Source: Burkholderiaceae bacterium
GTDB lineage: Bacteria; Pseudomonadota; Gammaproteobacteria; Burkholderiales; Burkholderiaceae_E
DNA length: 64,000 bases
NCBI GenBank assembly: GCA_021463505.1
Contig: JAJTYR010000011.1
Span: forward strand, 1 to 64,000
Direction: 5' to 3'
Below, one piece after another: positions 16,649-24,627 of the stretch. A program made the translations under genes and the position numbers. Position 1 is the first letter of the stretch, and each line of letters opens with the position of its first letter. The notes under the pieces are model-generated. The model made no database searches and was not told where the DNA came from. It was given only the letters and a program-made list of their open reading frames with translations.

Positions 16649-19239
16649 CAGTCCTCCCGCAACGCCCGCACCGGCGCTGCGGACATGGCCGAGCGTGCGG
16701 CGAGCAAGGCCGCGCCCACACCCAGCGCGAGCAGCGCGAGGCCGGCCGCGACGAGCAGGCCGATCGGCCAGGACAGGTCCATGGTCCAGTGAAATGACTG
16801 CGGGTTCACGCGATGGACGAGCACCATGGCGATGATCGCGCCGAGCACCGTGCCCCACGCGGCGGCGATGCCGGTCTGCAGCGCCGCTTCGGTGGCGAAC
16901 AGTCGCGCGACCTCGCGCCGGCGCAATCCGAGGTGGCGCAGCACGCCGAACTCGCGCACCCGCGCCAACCCCTCGGCAGTCCAGGCCGAGGCGGCGCCGA
17001 ACAGTGCGACGACGATGGCGATCGCCTCGAGCGCGTAGGTGACCGCGAAACTGCGATCGAAGATGCCCAGCGACCGTGCGCGCAGTTCGCCGCTTGCGCG
17101 CAATTCGAGTCCGGCGATGTCCGACAGCGCAACGCGCAGGGCGGCGATCGCCGCGGCGGGCGTGATCGATGCGTCGAACCACAACGCGGCGTCGCTGGTC
17201 GTGGCGTCGCCGGTGAGCGCGCGATAGTCGCCCGCATCGAGCGCCACCGCGCCGTGCTGGCGCGCGTAGTCGCGCCAGATCGCGGCGACGAAGAAGCGCT
17301 GTGCCGGCGCTGTTCCCGGCAGCGGCAACGTGACGAGACTGCCCGGGGCCCATCCGTAGAGGTCGGCTGCGGCTTCGCTCGCGTACACCGGGAGCGCGCC
17401 CGGTGGCGCGGCCCGCACCTCGCCGGTGATCGCCAGCCGCCGTTGCGGATGCCGCGGGTCGATCGGGCGCGCCACCAGTATCAGTGGCGGGCGCGATGGA
17501 TCGAGCGTGAGCGCCAGGCTGCGCGAGAACTCGGCGCGCGCCACGCCCGGAGCGTGTGCGAGACGCTCGCGCAATGCGGGATCGATGGCGCCCGTCGCTG
17601 CTCCGGAGGCGATCCGCGCATAGGCGTCGGCCGGAAGCACCGCGCCCAGCCAGCGGTCGACCGAGTCGCGAAAGCTCGACACCATGATGGCCATCGCTCC
17701 GGCCAGTGCAACGCTTGCGACGATGCCCGACATCGCCGCCGAGGCGCTTGCGGGCGCGCCGCGCAGCCGCTGCGCGGCCAGCCATGCGATCGGCCCGGCG
17801 GCGCGCAACGAGGCCAGCAGCGCGAGACCGCGCGCGCTTGCCGACACCACGCGCGGCACCAGCGCGATGCCGCCGGCAAGCCATGCAGCGATCGTGGCGT
17901 ACGCGGACCAGGGTAATCCGTCGAGGGGCGGCAGCGCGAGTGCCGCCGCGCCGAACAGGAAGCAGCCGAGTGGCCAGGCCCACGCGGCTGCACTGCGGCG
18001 CCCGCGCAGCGTCTCCTCGACGCTGCCGGCGCGCAATGCGCGCGCGCCCGGTGTGCGACTCACGGCCAGAGCCGGCGCCAGTGCACCGAGCAGCGCGGTG
18101 CCCAGGCCCGCAGTGGCGAACGCGAGCAATGCCGACGCATCGAGCGCAAGGGCAGGCCGGCTGCCCGCGAAGTAGCCGCCACCCAGGTCGCCACCGACCC
18201 ACGCGAGCAGCGCGCCGGCCAGCGCGATGCCGGCCAGCGTGCCCAGCGCCGCGCCTGCCGTGCCCAGCAGCAGTGCCGGTCCGAGCACGTGCGCGAGCAG
18301 CCACCGGGGGCGTGCGCCGAGCACGCCGAGAAGCGCCAGTTCGCGCTGCTGGCGCGCCACGCCCAGCGCCAGCGTCGCGTGGACGATGTAGCCACCGGTG
18401 AGCAAGGCCACCAGCGCCAGCATCCCCAGGTTCACGCGATAGGCGCGCGACAGGTTGGACATGCGCTGCCGGCTCGCATCGGGTGCGCTCCAGACGACGT
18501 CGGCGGGCAGCATCGCCTGCCAGCGTGCGCGGATGCGCGTCACGTCGCTGTCCTCGGGAAAGCGCAGGTCGAGGCGCGAGAGCCGGCCGAGCCAGCCCAG
18601 GCGCCACTGCATCGCACCCAGGTCCATGACCGCCAGCTGCTGGCCGGCCGCGACGCGCGGCAGCGTGCCGGCGATGCGCAGTGCCACCGTGCGTGTGCCG
18701 GCGCGCAGTCGCAGGGTGCCGCCCTCGGACAGCTTCAGCGCCGCCAGCGCCGCGTTCGACAGGAACACGGTGTCGTCGGCGAACAGCGGCGAGGCCGCGC
18801 CCGGCTGTTCGCCGGCAGCGGCCGACGGCAGCAGTGCCGGTGTCACCCCGGCGGCGCGAAACGCGTCCAGGCCGATCACCTGCAGGGTCTCGCCCGGTCG
18901 GTCGGCGAGCGCGAAGACCGCGTCGATCACCGGGCTCACCGATGCGCCGCTCGCGTCCGCAGCCAGCCGTGGATAGAGTTGCTCGTCGAAGCTGCCGGCG
19001 CGTGCACGCAGCTGCGCCTGTGCGTCGCCGTTCACCGTGGACATCGCCGTTGCGAACTCCTCGAGCGCCGAGCGGTTCACCAGGTGGATCGCCAGGGCGA
19101 GTGCCACGCCGACTGCAATCGCGACGACCGCGGTCAGCGCGCGCCCGGGCTGCGTGCGAACCTGGACACGCCACAGCCAGGCGAGCAGCGCCAGGCGGCC
19201 ATCGGCGGCGCGTGCGCATGCCGGCGCGAGTGTGCTCAC
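16645..19239 (-). CDS. ABC transporter permease, FtsX/MacB-like, fused double permease
   Basis: 864 residues. N-terminal membrane span (ALTAVVAIAVGVALALAIHL), a large periplasmic domain to ~265, and a first FtsX core with three or four spans (~265-420). A middle group of spans lies at ~430-520, followed by a second periplasmic domain and a C-terminal FtsX core (~710-864) with VREFGVLRHLGLRRREVARL. Such ~800-residue permeases act as lipoprotein or lipid extrusion or export partners (LolC/AttFG type) rather than importers. The GTG start at 19239 overlaps the ATPase stop, and the stop overlaps the lipocalin gene start, so all three are probably co-translated. Confidence 0.88.
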   Translation of the reverse strand: MSTLAPACARAADGRLALLAWLWRVQVRTQPGRALTAVVAIAVGVALALAIHLVNRSALEEFATAMSTVNGDAQAQLRARAGSFDEQLYPRLAADASGASVSPVIDAVFALADRPGETLQVIGLDAFRAAGVTPALLPSAAAGEQPGAASPLFADDTVFLSNAALAALKLSEGGTLRLRAGTRTVALRIAGTLPRVAAGQQLAVMDLGAMQWRLGWLGRLSRLDLRFPEDSDVTRIRARWQAMLPADVVWSAPDASRQRMSNLSRAYRVNLGMLALVALLTGGYIVHATLALGVARQQRELALLGVLGARPRWLLAHVLGPALLLGTAGAALGTLAGIALAGALLAWVGGDLGGGYFAGSRPALALDASALLAFATAGLGTALLGALAPALAVSRTPGARALRAGSVEETLRGRRSAAAWAWPLGCFLFGAAALALPPLDGLPWSAYATIAAWLAGGIALVPRVVSASARGLALLASLRAAGPIAWLAAQRLRGAPASASAAMSGIVASVALAGAMAIMVSSFRDSVDRWLGAVLPADAYARIASGAATGAIDPALRERLAHAPGVARAEFSRSLALTLDPSRPPLILVARPIDPRHPQRRLAITGEVRAAPPGALPVYASEAAADLYGWAPGSLVTLPLPGTAPAQRFFVAAIWRDYARQHGAVALDAGDYRALTGDATTSDAALWFDASITPAAAIAALRVALSDIAGLELRASGELRARSLGIFDRSFAVTYALEAIAIVVALFGAASAWTAEGLARVREFGVLRHLGLRRREVARLFATEAALQTGIAAAWGTVLGAIIAMVLVHRVNPQSFHWTMDLSWPIGLLVAAGLALLALGVGAALLAARSAMSAAPVRALREDW

Positions 19240-19928
19240 GGCTGCGTCCCGTCGTCGGCGCGCAGGCGGCCCGCAACGAGCCGCAGCCTGCGGTGAGCGA
19301 TCGCAGCCGCCTGTGCCGAGTGCGTGACCAGCACCAGCGCGGCGCCGCTCGACTCGACGGTCGTGGCGATCAGCGCCAACGCCTGTGCGGCGGTGGCCGG
19401 GTCGAGGTTGCCGGTGGGTTCGTCGGCGAGCACCAGTGGCGGTGCGTGCACCAGCGCGCGCGCGAGCGCCACGCGCTGCTGCTCGCCGCCGGAGAGTTCG
19501 CGCGGCCAGGCGTTCGCGCGCGAGGCCAGCCCGACGCGCGCAAGCATCGCGGCGGCCCGTTCGAGGGCAGCGCCGGGGGCGGCGCCCTTCAACAGCAGCG
19601 GCACGGCGACGTTGCGCGCCGCATCGAGGTGCGGCAGCAGGTGGAACGCCTGGAACACGAAGCCGATCGCGTCGCGCCGGAACGCTGCGGCGTCGTCGGC
19701 GCCGAGCGCCGAGACCTCGGTGCCTGCGACGCGCACCGTTCCGGCATCGACGGGCTCGAGGCCGGCGACGAGGTTCAACAACGTCGACTTCCCGCTGCCC
19801 GACTCGCCGCGCAGCGCGACGCGCTCGCCGCGCGCCACGCCCAGGTCGACGCCGTCGAGCACTGCGTGCCCGCCGAACGCCTTGCGTACGCCGATCAGTT
19901 CCAGCGCGGGAGTCGTCGGTGCGGGCAA
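19236..19928 (-). CDS. ABC transporter ATP-binding protein, LolD/MacB-like
   Basis: 230-residue ATPase: Walker [13 protein letters not shown] at ~42-53, Q-loop in GFVFQAFHLLPHLDAARNV (the VFQxFxLLP pattern is typical of the LolD/MacB/FtsE class), signature LSGGEQQRVALARAL, Walker B LVLADEPTGNLD, and H-loop VLVTHSAQ. It pairs with the FtsX-like permease through a 4-base overlap. The start ATG is 25 bases after the selD stop, so it may be part of the fabI-senB-selD transcript. Confidence 0.93.
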   Translation of the reverse strand: MPAPTTPALELIGVRKAFGGHAVLDGVDLGVARGERVALRGESGSGKSTLLNLVAGLEPVDAGTVRVAGTEVSALGADDAAAFRRDAIGFVFQAFHLLPHLDAARNVAVPLLLKGAAPGAALERAAAMLARVGLASRANAWPRELSGGEQQRVALARALVHAPPLVLADEPTGNLDPATAAQALALIATTVESSGAALVLVTHSAQAAAIAHRRLRLVAGRLRADDGTQP

Positions 19929-19953
19929 GGGCGGACGACGTGAATCAGGCGGA

Positions 19954-21015
19954 TCAGGCAGTCACTTCGATGCCGGGCTCGCCGACGGCGAGTTCGCCGA
20001 TCTCGCAGGCGGCATCGAAGCCATCGCGCCGGAACACCGCGAGCACATCGCCGACCGCCTCGGGCGCGCAGGCCACCAGCAGGCCCCCCGATGTCTGCGG
20101 ATCGGTCAGCAGCGTGCGCGGGTGCGCGTCGATGCCGGCACCCAGCCGCACTTCGTGCCCATAGCCGTCCCAGTTGCGCTGCGAGGCGCCGGTGGCAAAG
20201 CCGCGCGCGATCAATGCGTCGACGCCGGCGATCCGCGGCACCGAAGCTGCCGAAATGCGCGCCGCCAGGCGCGCGCCGCGGCACAGCTCGAGCAGGTGCC
20301 CGAGCAGTCCGAAGCCGGTGACGTCGGTCAGCGCGTGCACCGCGTCGAGTTTCGCCAGTGCCGGGCCGGGCGTGTTGAGGCGGGTCGTGCTGGCGAGCAT
20401 CGCGGCGTAGCCTTCGGCCGACAGTTCGCCCTTCTTCAGCGCCGCCGACAGCACGCCCACGCCGAGCGGCTTGCCGAGCACCAGCCGGTCGCCCGGGCAC
20501 GCGCCGGTGTTGCGCCTGATCCGGTCAGGATGGCCGAGGCCGAGCACCACCAGCCCGTAGATCGGCTCGACCGAATCGATGGTGTGTCCTCCCGCCACCG
20601 GAATGCCCGCTGCGGCGCACACCGACTCGCCGCCTTCGAGGATGCGGCGAATCACGTCGAGCGGCAGCCGGTCGATCGGCATCGCCACGAGCGCGAGCGC
20701 CATGATCGGCGTGCCGCCCATTGCGTAGACGTCGGAGATCGCGTTGGTGGCGGCGATGCGCCCGAAATCGAACGGATCGTCGACGATCGGCATGAAGAAA
20801 TCGGTGGTCGCGATCAGCGCCTGCTCGTCGTTGAGCCGATAGACCGCGGCGTCGTCGGCACTTTCGATGCCCACCAGCAGCTGCGGTGGCACCGGAAGGC
20901 GCGCGGCGCCCCGCAGGATTTCGGAGAGCACTCCCGGAGCGATCTTGCAGCCGCAGCCGCCGCCGTGCGAAAACGAGGTCAGTCGCGGCGCCTGCGCGAT
21001 CTCGGGTGCGTTCAT
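19954..21015 (-). CDS. selD: Selenophosphate synthetase (SelD; SenC when in a sen cluster)
   Basis: Makes selenophosphate from selenide and ATP. 353 residues. The catalytic loop GGGCGCKIAPGVL at ~19-31 uses Cys, not selenocysteine, at the active position, with the catalytic Lys following. Other conserved parts are DDAAVYRLNDEQALIATTDF, FGRIAATNAISDVYAMGG, GGHTIDSVEPIYGL, DVTGFGLLGH and DPQTSGGLL. The start ATG overlaps the stop of the upstream glycosyltransferase by four bases, the arrangement expected when selenophosphate is fed to a dedicated enzyme. No selA, selB or mnmH is in the window. Confidence 0.95.
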   Translation of the reverse strand: MNAPEIAQAPRLTSFSHGGGCGCKIAPGVLSEILRGAARLPVPPQLLVGIESADDAAVYRLNDEQALIATTDFFMPIVDDPFDFGRIAATNAISDVYAMGGTPIMALALVAMPIDRLPLDVIRRILEGGESVCAAAGIPVAGGHTIDSVEPIYGLVVLGLGHPDRIRRNTGACPGDRLVLGKPLGVGVLSAALKKGELSAEGYAAMLASTTRLNTPGPALAKLDAVHALTDVTGFGLLGHLLELCRGARLAARISAASVPRIAGVDALIARGFATGASQRNWDGYGHEVRLGAGIDAHPRTLLTDPQTSGGLLVACAPEAVGDVLAVFRRDGFDAACEIGELAVGEPGIEVTA

Positions 21016-22013
21016 GGCTGGATGTTCCCGGAAGTGGGGGCGGGCGCACCGCCGGCGCGCCCGCGGGCAAGCAGATTATGCGCCAGCGCGAGCACGGCGG
21101 CCGCCTCGCGCTGCGGCGTGAAGCGCCACGCGTGCCGCGCGCAGTACGCGCGCAGCAGTTCGAGGAAGCCCGGTTCGTCGCGGCAGCGCCGGATCAGCGT
21201 GGCCAGCGCAGCGTCGTCGCCGGTCGGGAACAGGCCCGGGTAGTCGGCGCCGAGCAGCCCGATCGAGCCGCCGATGCGCGAGGCCAGCACCGGCACGCCG
21301 GCGGTCACCGCCTCGATCAGCACGTTGGCGCCGCCTTCGATCAGCGACGGCAGCAACAGCAGCCGGCCGCGGCGGATCAGCGCGCGCGTGGCGGCGTGCG
21401 CGAGCGGGCCGCGCAGTTCGATGCGCGCATCGACGTGCGCCGCTTCGCGCATCTGTCGCGCGAGCGCTTCGTCGTGCGCCCCGCCGACGTGGATCAACCG
21501 CAGGCGCCGCGAGGGCGCGTCGTCGAGCCGCGCCAGCGCGCGCACCGCGGTGAGCGGATCCTTCTCCCCCCGCAGGTGGCCGACCAGCAGCAGGTCGAAG
21601 GTTCGCCGTCGCGGCGTGCCCGGCGCGAGCGCCGGTGCCGATTGCTCGATGACCGTTGCGTGCGCGCGCAGCGCGGCAGGCAGTTCGTCCAGGCCTTGCG
21701 TCTGCAGCACCACGAGCGGCCGGGCGAGCGCGAGCGAGCGCTGCGCGGCGCGATCGTGGCGGATGTCGCGATACAGATCGGTGCCGGTGAGCACCAGCGC
21801 CACCGGACGCCCGCTGGCGGCGAAGGCGGCGATCATCGCTGCCGAGCGCCGCGCGTGCAGCGCGATCATCGCGTCGTCGGGTTCGCCGTTCCAGTCGCGC
21901 GCGATGCGCACGCGATGGCGGGTGCGCAGGAACCGTGCCCAGCGGCGCGCGGTCTGCCAGTTCCCGGTGTTGGCGTCGGCCAGCGCCGGCGAGACGATCA
22001 GGATCCGGCCGAT
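21012..22013 (-). CDS. senB: Selenosugar synthase SenB-like glycosyltransferase (TIGR04348 type)
   Basis: GT4-type glycosyltransferase; SenB of selenoneine synthesis couples selenophosphate with a UDP-sugar. Recognised by the N-terminus ILIVSPALADANTGNWQTAR, then MIALHARRSA, VLVLTGTDLYRDI-type ALVLTGTDLYRDIRHD, VVLQTQGLDELP, VGHLRGEKDPLTAVRAL and the nucleotide-sugar site SLIEGGANVLIEAVTAGVPV. The conserved N-terminus begins at about 22007, but no ATG, GTG or TTG precedes it after the fabI stop. The first normal start is GTG 21911, which would remove about 30 conserved residues. GGAGGT at 22025-22030 points to an unusual start (ATC 22013 or ACG 22019). The coordinate given is therefore the conserved extent, not a proven start. 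Confidence 0.78.
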   Translation of the reverse strand: MGRILIVSPALADANTGNWQTARRWARFLRTRHRVRIARDWNGEPDDAMIALHARRSAAMIAAFAASGRPVALVLTGTDLYRDIRHDRAAQRSLALARPLVVLQTQGLDELPAALRAHATVIEQSAPALAPGTPRRRTFDLLLVGHLRGEKDPLTAVRALARLDDAPSRRLRLIHVGGAHDEALARQMREAAHVDARIELRGPLAHAATRALIRRGRLLLLPSLIEGGANVLIEAVTAGVPVLASRIGGSIGLLGADYPGLFPTGDDAALATLIRRCRDEPGFLELLRAYCARHAWRFTPQREAAAVLALAHNLLARGRAGGAPAPTSGNIQP

Positions 22014-22020
22014 CGGCGTA

Positions 22021-22806
22021 CTAGACCTCCATGCCGCCGACGACCTGGCTGAATCCGGCGTCGACGTAGGTGATCTCCGCGGTGATGCCGGCGGCGAGAT
22101 CGGACAGCAGGAACGCGGCGGCGTTGCCGACGTCCTCGATCGTGACGTTGCGTCGCAGCGGCGCGTGACGGCCGACGACGTCGAGAATGCGCGAGAAATC
22201 CTTGATGCCGCTGGCCGCCAGCGTGCGGATCGGTCCGGCCGAGATGCCGTTCACGCGAATGCCCTGCGGGCCGAGGTCGCTCGCCAGGTAGCGCACCGCC
22301 GCCTCGAGGCTCGCCTTGGCCAGCCCCATCATGTTGTAGTGCGGCAGCACGCGCACCGCGCCGAGGTAGCTCAGCGTGAGCATCGCGCCGGCGCGGCCGC
22401 GCATCATCGGCAGCGCCGCCTTTGCCAGCGCCACCAGACTGTACGCGGAGACGTCGTGCGACACCCTGAACGACTCGCGGTCCGCACCGTCCAGGAACGC
22501 TCCGGCGATCGCCTCGCGCGGCGCGAATGCGATCGCGTGCACCAGTCCGTCCAGCGCGTCCCAGCGTTCGCGCAGCGCCGCGAACAGCGCGTCGATCTGC
22601 GCGTCTTCGGCGACGTCGCAGGGGAACACCAGCGACGAGCCGAACCCGGCGGCCATCTCGGCGACGCGGCCCTGGAAGCGCTCGTTCTGATAGGTGAAGG
22701 CGAGTTCGGCGCCCTGGTCTCGGCAGGCCCGCGCGATGCCCCAGGCGATCGAACGGTTCGACAGCAGACCGGTGATCAGGATGCGCTTGCCGGCAAGGAA
22801 TCCCAT
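22021..22806 (-). CDS. fabI: Enoyl-ACP reductase (NADH) FabI
   Basis: Last reductive step of each fatty-acid elongation round, NADH dependent. 261 residues of the short-chain dehydrogenase fold: [20 protein letters not shown] nucleotide-binding loop (the FabI-specific TGLxSxRSIAxG), [11 protein letters not shown], and the catalytic group [20 protein letters not shown] with Tyr-x6-Lys spacing. It is the first gene of the leftward operon. Its stop lies seven bases before the SenB-like reading frame, and the SD for that gene is inside the last fabI codons. Divergent from yejA with 27 bases between the starts. Confidence 0.95.
   Translation of the reverse strand: MGFLAGKRILITGLLSNRSIAWGIARACRDQGAELAFTYQNERFQGRVAEMAAGFGSSLVFPCDVAEDAQIDALFAALRERWDALDGLVHAIAFAPREAIAGAFLDGADRESFRVSHDVSAYSLVALAKAALPMMRGRAGAMLTLSYLGAVRVLPHYNMMGLAKASLEAAVRYLASDLGPQGIRVNGISAGPIRTLAASGIKDFSRILDVVGRHAPLRRNVTIEDVGNAAAFLLSDLAAGITAEITYVDAGFSQVVGGMEV
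22025..22030 (-). promoter_or_regulatory. Strong ribosome-binding site before the SenB-like gene
   Basis: GGAGGT on the minus strand, inside the last codons of fabI. It lies 5 bases before ACG 22019-22017, 8 before CCG and 11 before ATC 22013-22011, all in the SenB frame. No ATG, GTG or TTG lies at a suitable distance in that frame. It decides that translation should begin here rather than at GTG 21911. Confidence 0.55.
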
Positions 22807-22819
22807 TCGGGGTCTCCGC

Positions 22820-22825
22820 TAGAAT
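22820..22825 (+). promoter_or_regulatory. -10 element (TAGAAT) 8 bp before yejA
   Basis: TAGAAT ends 8 bases before the yejA ATG at 22834 in the 27-base gap between divergent fabI and yejA. If used as a -10, transcription would begin within a few bases of the ATG and the mRNA would be almost leaderless. The -35 position falls in fabI codons and is weak. Confidence 0.3.
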
Positions 22826-22833
22826 CTTCGACG

Positions 22834-24627
22834 ATGACGATTGTCGCACGCGTTGCACTGGCGCTGACGCTGGGCGCCCTGGCCGGCCCGGCGCTGGCCG
22901 TCCACGCGCTGGCGTGGGGCGACACCCCGAAGTACCCGCCGGGTTTCGCGCACTTCGACTACGTGAACCCGCAGGCACCCAGGGGCGGCACGCTGAACCT
23001 CGCGGGCTACGGGTCGTTCGACAAGCTCAATCCGTTCACGCTGCGCGGCCTGCCGGCCGCGGGGCTCGGAACGCTGATGTTCGAGACGCTCGCCGTGGCG
23101 AGCGACGACGAACCGTTCTCGATGTACGGACTGCTCGCCGACGACATCCGTTTCGCCGACGACGGCCTGTCGATCACCTTCCACCTGAACCCGCGCGCGC
23201 GGTTCTGGAACGGCGACCCGGTCGCTGCCGAGGACGTGCGCCACTCGTTCGCGGTGCTCACCGGCAGTCAGGCGCATCCGCGCTTCCGGCAGTATTTCGC
23301 CGACGTCGCGCGCGTGGTGGTGGTCGATGCGGCGACGGTGCGCTTCGAGTTCGCGCGCCGCAACCACGAGCTGCACATGATCATCGGCATGCAGCTGCCG
23401 GTGTTCTCGCGCAAGTGGGGCGCGGGCCAGCCGTTCGACCGCGTGGTCCAGGACGAACCGGTGACCAGCGGCCCGTACCGGATCGAGCACTTCGACTGGG
23501 GCAAGACGATCACCTACCGCCGCGATCCCGCCTGGTGGGCGGCTGACCTGAACGTGCGCCGCGGCATGTTCAACTTCGGGCGCGTCGTCTACAAGTACTT
23601 CAAGGACGAAACCGCGCGGCTCGAAGGCTTCAAGGCCGGCGAGTTCGACTGGGTGGCCGAGAACTCGGCGAAGAACTGGGCGCGCGGCCACGTCGGCCGC
23701 CACTACGACTCGGGCGAGATCGTCAGGCGCGAATTCCGCCATTCGAACTCGGCCGGCATGCAGGGCTTCGTGCTGAACACCCGGCGTTCCGCGTTCGCCG
23801 ACGTGCGTGTGCGCCACGCGCTCGCGCTCGCGATGGACTTCGAGTGGATGAACCGGCAGGTGTTCTACGGTCAGTACGTGCGCAGCACCAGCTACTTCAC
23901 CAACAGCGAGATGGAAGCGAAGGGCCTGCCGTCGGCCGACGAACTCGCGCTGCTCGAGCCGCTGCGCGCGCAACTCGACCCGGCGGTGTTCGGCGAGGCA
24001 GTGGTGCCGCCCGTCACCGATCCGCCGTCGAGCCTGCGCGGCAACCTGCGGCGCGCACTCGCGCTGCTGGCGCTGGCCGGCTGGAACGTCGACGACGGGG
24101 GCGTGCTGCGCAACGCGCAGGGGCAGGCAATGGGCTTCGAGATCCTCAGCTACTCCAAAGGCCTCGAACGCGTCGCGGTGCCGTGGGCGCGCAACCTCGA
24201 GAAGCTCGGCATCGCGGCGCGGCTGCGGATCACCGATCCGGCGCTCTACCAGAAACGGATGGACGAATTCGACTTCGACGTCGCGATCCACCTGTACGCG
24301 GCCAGCCAGACGCCGGGCAACGAACTGATCGAGCGTTTCACCTCGGCCTCGGCGACCGAAAAGGGCTCGGACAACTTCGCAGGCATCCGCGACCCGGCGG
24401 TCGATGCGATCGTGCAGCGGCTGCTGGCGAGCCGCACGCGCGCCGAACTGGTCACCGCGGCGCGCGCGCTCGATCGCGTGCTGCGCGCCGGCTGGTACCT
24501 GGTGCCGCACTTCTACGCGCCCACGCACCGCGTGGCCTGGCGCGCGCGGCTGGCGCACCCGGACACGCTGCCGCTCTACTACGCGGCCGAGACCTGGCTG
24601 CTGGAAACCTGGTGGGAGAAGCGCTGA
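22834..24627 (+). CDS. yejA: Peptide ABC transporter substrate-binding protein YejA
   Basis: Periplasmic binding protein of the Yej importer (oligopeptides; microcin C in enterobacteria). 597 residues with a signal peptide (ARVALALTLGALAGPALA), then HALAWGDTPKYPPGFAHFDY, which is the YejA-type N-terminus. The SBP_bac_5 fold follows with GGTLNLAGYGSFDKLNPFTL, VTSGPYRIEHFDWGKTITYR and FEWMNRQVFYGQY. ATG 22834 has no good SD but gives the correct signal peptide. The stop overlaps the yejB start by four bases. Confidence 0.92.
   Translation: MTIVARVALALTLGALAGPALAVHALAWGDTPKYPPGFAHFDYVNPQAPRGGTLNLAGYGSFDKLNPFTLRGLPAAGLGTLMFETLAVASDDEPFSMYGLLADDIRFADDGLSITFHLNPRARFWNGDPVAAEDVRHSFAVLTGSQAHPRFRQYFADVARVVVVDAATVRFEFARRNHELHMIIGMQLPVFSRKWGAGQPFDRVVQDEPVTSGPYRIEHFDWGKTITYRRDPAWWAADLNVRRGMFNFGRVVYKYFKDETARLEGFKAGEFDWVAENSAKNWARGHVGRHYDSGEIVRREFRHSNSAGMQGFVLNTRRSAFADVRVRHALALAMDFEWMNRQVFYGQYVRSTSYFTNSEMEAKGLPSADELALLEPLRAQLDPAVFGEAVVPPVTDPPSSLRGNLRRALALLALAGWNVDDGGVLRNAQGQAMGFEILSYSKGLERVAVPWARNLEKLGIAARLRITDPALYQKRMDEFDFDVAIHLYAASQTPGNELIERFTSASATEKGSDNFAGIRDPAVDAIVQRLLASRTRAELVTAARALDRVLRAGWYLVPHFYAPTHRVAWRARLAHPDTLPLYYAAETWLLETWWEKR

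Noticed and set aside
15473-19276. Apparent fusion of the lipocalin-like protein with a further 880 residues
   Set aside because: The upstream part is an out-of-frame reading of the FtsX-like permease. The true gene starts at GTG 16648 with an SD and stop overlap.
19954-21015. Selenocysteine-containing proteins or a SECIS element, prompted by selD
   Set aside because: SelD itself uses Cys, and no gene in the window has an in-frame TGA at a plausible Sec position; the M20 interruption is a deletion with frame change.
21012-21911. Shorter SenB-like gene from GTG 21911
   Set aside because: The conserved N-terminal strand and GNWQTARRWARF segment lie upstream in the same open frame, so this start would remove family-defining residues.
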